A stretch of 34,791 nt of DNA from Paraclostridium ghonii. Its GTDB lineage: Bacteria > Bacillota > Clostridia > Peptostreptococcales > Peptostreptococcaceae. Positions 34,277 to 34,791 of this stretch are shown here, one piece after another; within the stretch, counting starts at the first letter, position 1, and the number at the start of each line of letters is the position of its first letter. Under the pieces are notes generated by a model, which worked only from the letters and a program-made list of their open reading frames with translations, was not told the DNA's origin and made no database searches. The position numbers were made by a program, and so were the translations under genes. Where the stretch lies: assembly GCF_023653455.1 (NCBI RefSeq), contig NZ_JAKEDR010000012.1, positions 1-34,791 of the forward strand, given 5' to 3'.

Positions 34277-34791
34277 TTGAGAAGAATAAATAGAAGAACC
34301 ACACTAGATAAAATAAGTAAGGATATAATAATTATATCCAGTTTGTTTATAGCATTTGTAATTTTAGGATCATTATTAAATAAAATTTTTCCTCAATATA
34401 CAGAGGTAATAGGTCAAAATGTAACTTATGCAGATAGTTATTATGATTCAAGTATAAAAATAAAAGAAATTTTAATGTCAAATTTAAAAATGGACTTAAG
34501 TTTATTGGCTGGTATGTCGATATGTACATTGAGCATAATTTTAGCTCCTGTAGCTTTGATTATCTTTGCAATAAAAGGTGTATCTATAGGATACACTATA
34601 AATAGTTTTATAATAGCTATGAAGGGTAGTTCGTTTAAAATGTTATGTATAACACTTATTAAGTTTTCTGTAGTGCTTCCAGGGATGATAATATTAGCAT
34701 TAATATCTTATAAATACTTTGAAGAATTTATCAAAAATATAAGAAAACAAAATAAATCAAACTGTACATATTTAATGAAAAGGTATATAAT
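34277..34791 (+). CDS. spoIIM: Stage II sporulation protein M, 3' end missing
   Basis: Open from a TTG at 34277 (9 bp after GAGGGGG) to the right edge, 171 codons without a stop. It begins MRRINRRTTLDKISKD, has a membrane helix at about residues 18-35, an extracytoplasmic segment, then two or three helices with LLAGMSICTLSIILAPVAL and the family-typical FAIKGVSIGYTINSFI. A final helix follows near 138-158. SpoIIM is the membrane scaffold of the SpoIID-SpoIIM-SpoIIP engulfment machine in the mother cell. B. subtilis SpoIIM is about 210 residues, so roughly 40 are missing here. The hydrophobic pattern, not strong identity, carries the call. Confidence 0.82.
   Translation, partial: MRRINRRTTLDKISKDIIIISSLFIAFVILGSLLNKIFPQYTEVIGQNVTYADSYYDSSIKIKEILMSNLKMDLSLLAGMSICTLSIILAPVALIIFAIKGVSIGYTINSFIIAMKGSSFKMLCITLIKFSVVLPGMIILALISYKYFEEFIKNIRKQNKSNCTYLMKRYI

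Overview
The window is AT-rich chromosomal DNA of an endospore-forming Firmicute, most likely a Peptostreptococcaceae relative of Clostridioides difficile (Paraclostridium, Paeniclostridium or Romboutsia would fit equally well). The reasons are a complete spoIIIA operon, spoIVB, spo0A and spoIIM, a FapR-headed fatty-acid operon that uses FabK, strong AGGAGG ribosome binding sites, frequent TTG starts, and a gene order that matches what I remember of C. difficile. The assignment rests on gene content and order only; no search was run.

Layout. Positions 1-1249 (minus strand) hold tmcAL, cut by the left edge. ackA stands alone at 1712-2908. A short transcript with a consensus promoter carries a DUF177 protein and ribosomal protein L32 (3053-3812). 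A FapR operator and promoter then lead the phospholipid and fatty-acid operon fapR-plsX-fabH-fabK-fabD-fabG-acpP-fabF (3962-10777). The eight-gene spoIIIAA-AH operon, the mother-cell side of the feeding-tube channel, follows (10840-16008). Next come an Asp23-family gene and a long apparent transcription unit, nusB - TsaD paralogue - xseA - xseB - ispA - DUF212 gene - dxs - tlyA - recN (16988-25649). Then spoIVB, spo0A (with a SigH-type promoter and a 0A box) and cca. The window ends with a cell-envelope cluster: steA-like, mctB/steB-like, family 2 glycosyltransferase, MraY-like phosphoglycosyltransferase, DUF3866, a Nudix hydrolase, and spoIIM, which is cut by the right edge.

The genes are mostly chromosomal housekeeping and sporulation functions. 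No phage, transposase, CRISPR, rRNA or tRNA was seen. Two things are not ordinary. First, a roughly 145-171 bp structured repeat, GC-rich in its right half, occurs four times in intergenic gaps (1328, 16003, 16632 and 16773). Two copies start inside the T-run of a recognisable transcription terminator and two lie in tandem. Second, the SteA/SteB-like pair, known from actinobacterial cell division, sits here with two lipid-linked-glycan type enzymes, DUF3866 and a sporulation gene. It is a plausible but uncharacterised envelope or septation module.

Regulatory signals read by eye include a perfect TTGACA-17-TATAAT promoter, a FapR palindrome, a SigH promoter overlapped by a 0A box, possible SigE and SigF/SigG promoters, eight terminator or hairpin structures, a 32-nt perfect palindrome over the end of the DUF212 gene, and a hairpin that buries the spoIIM ribosome binding site.
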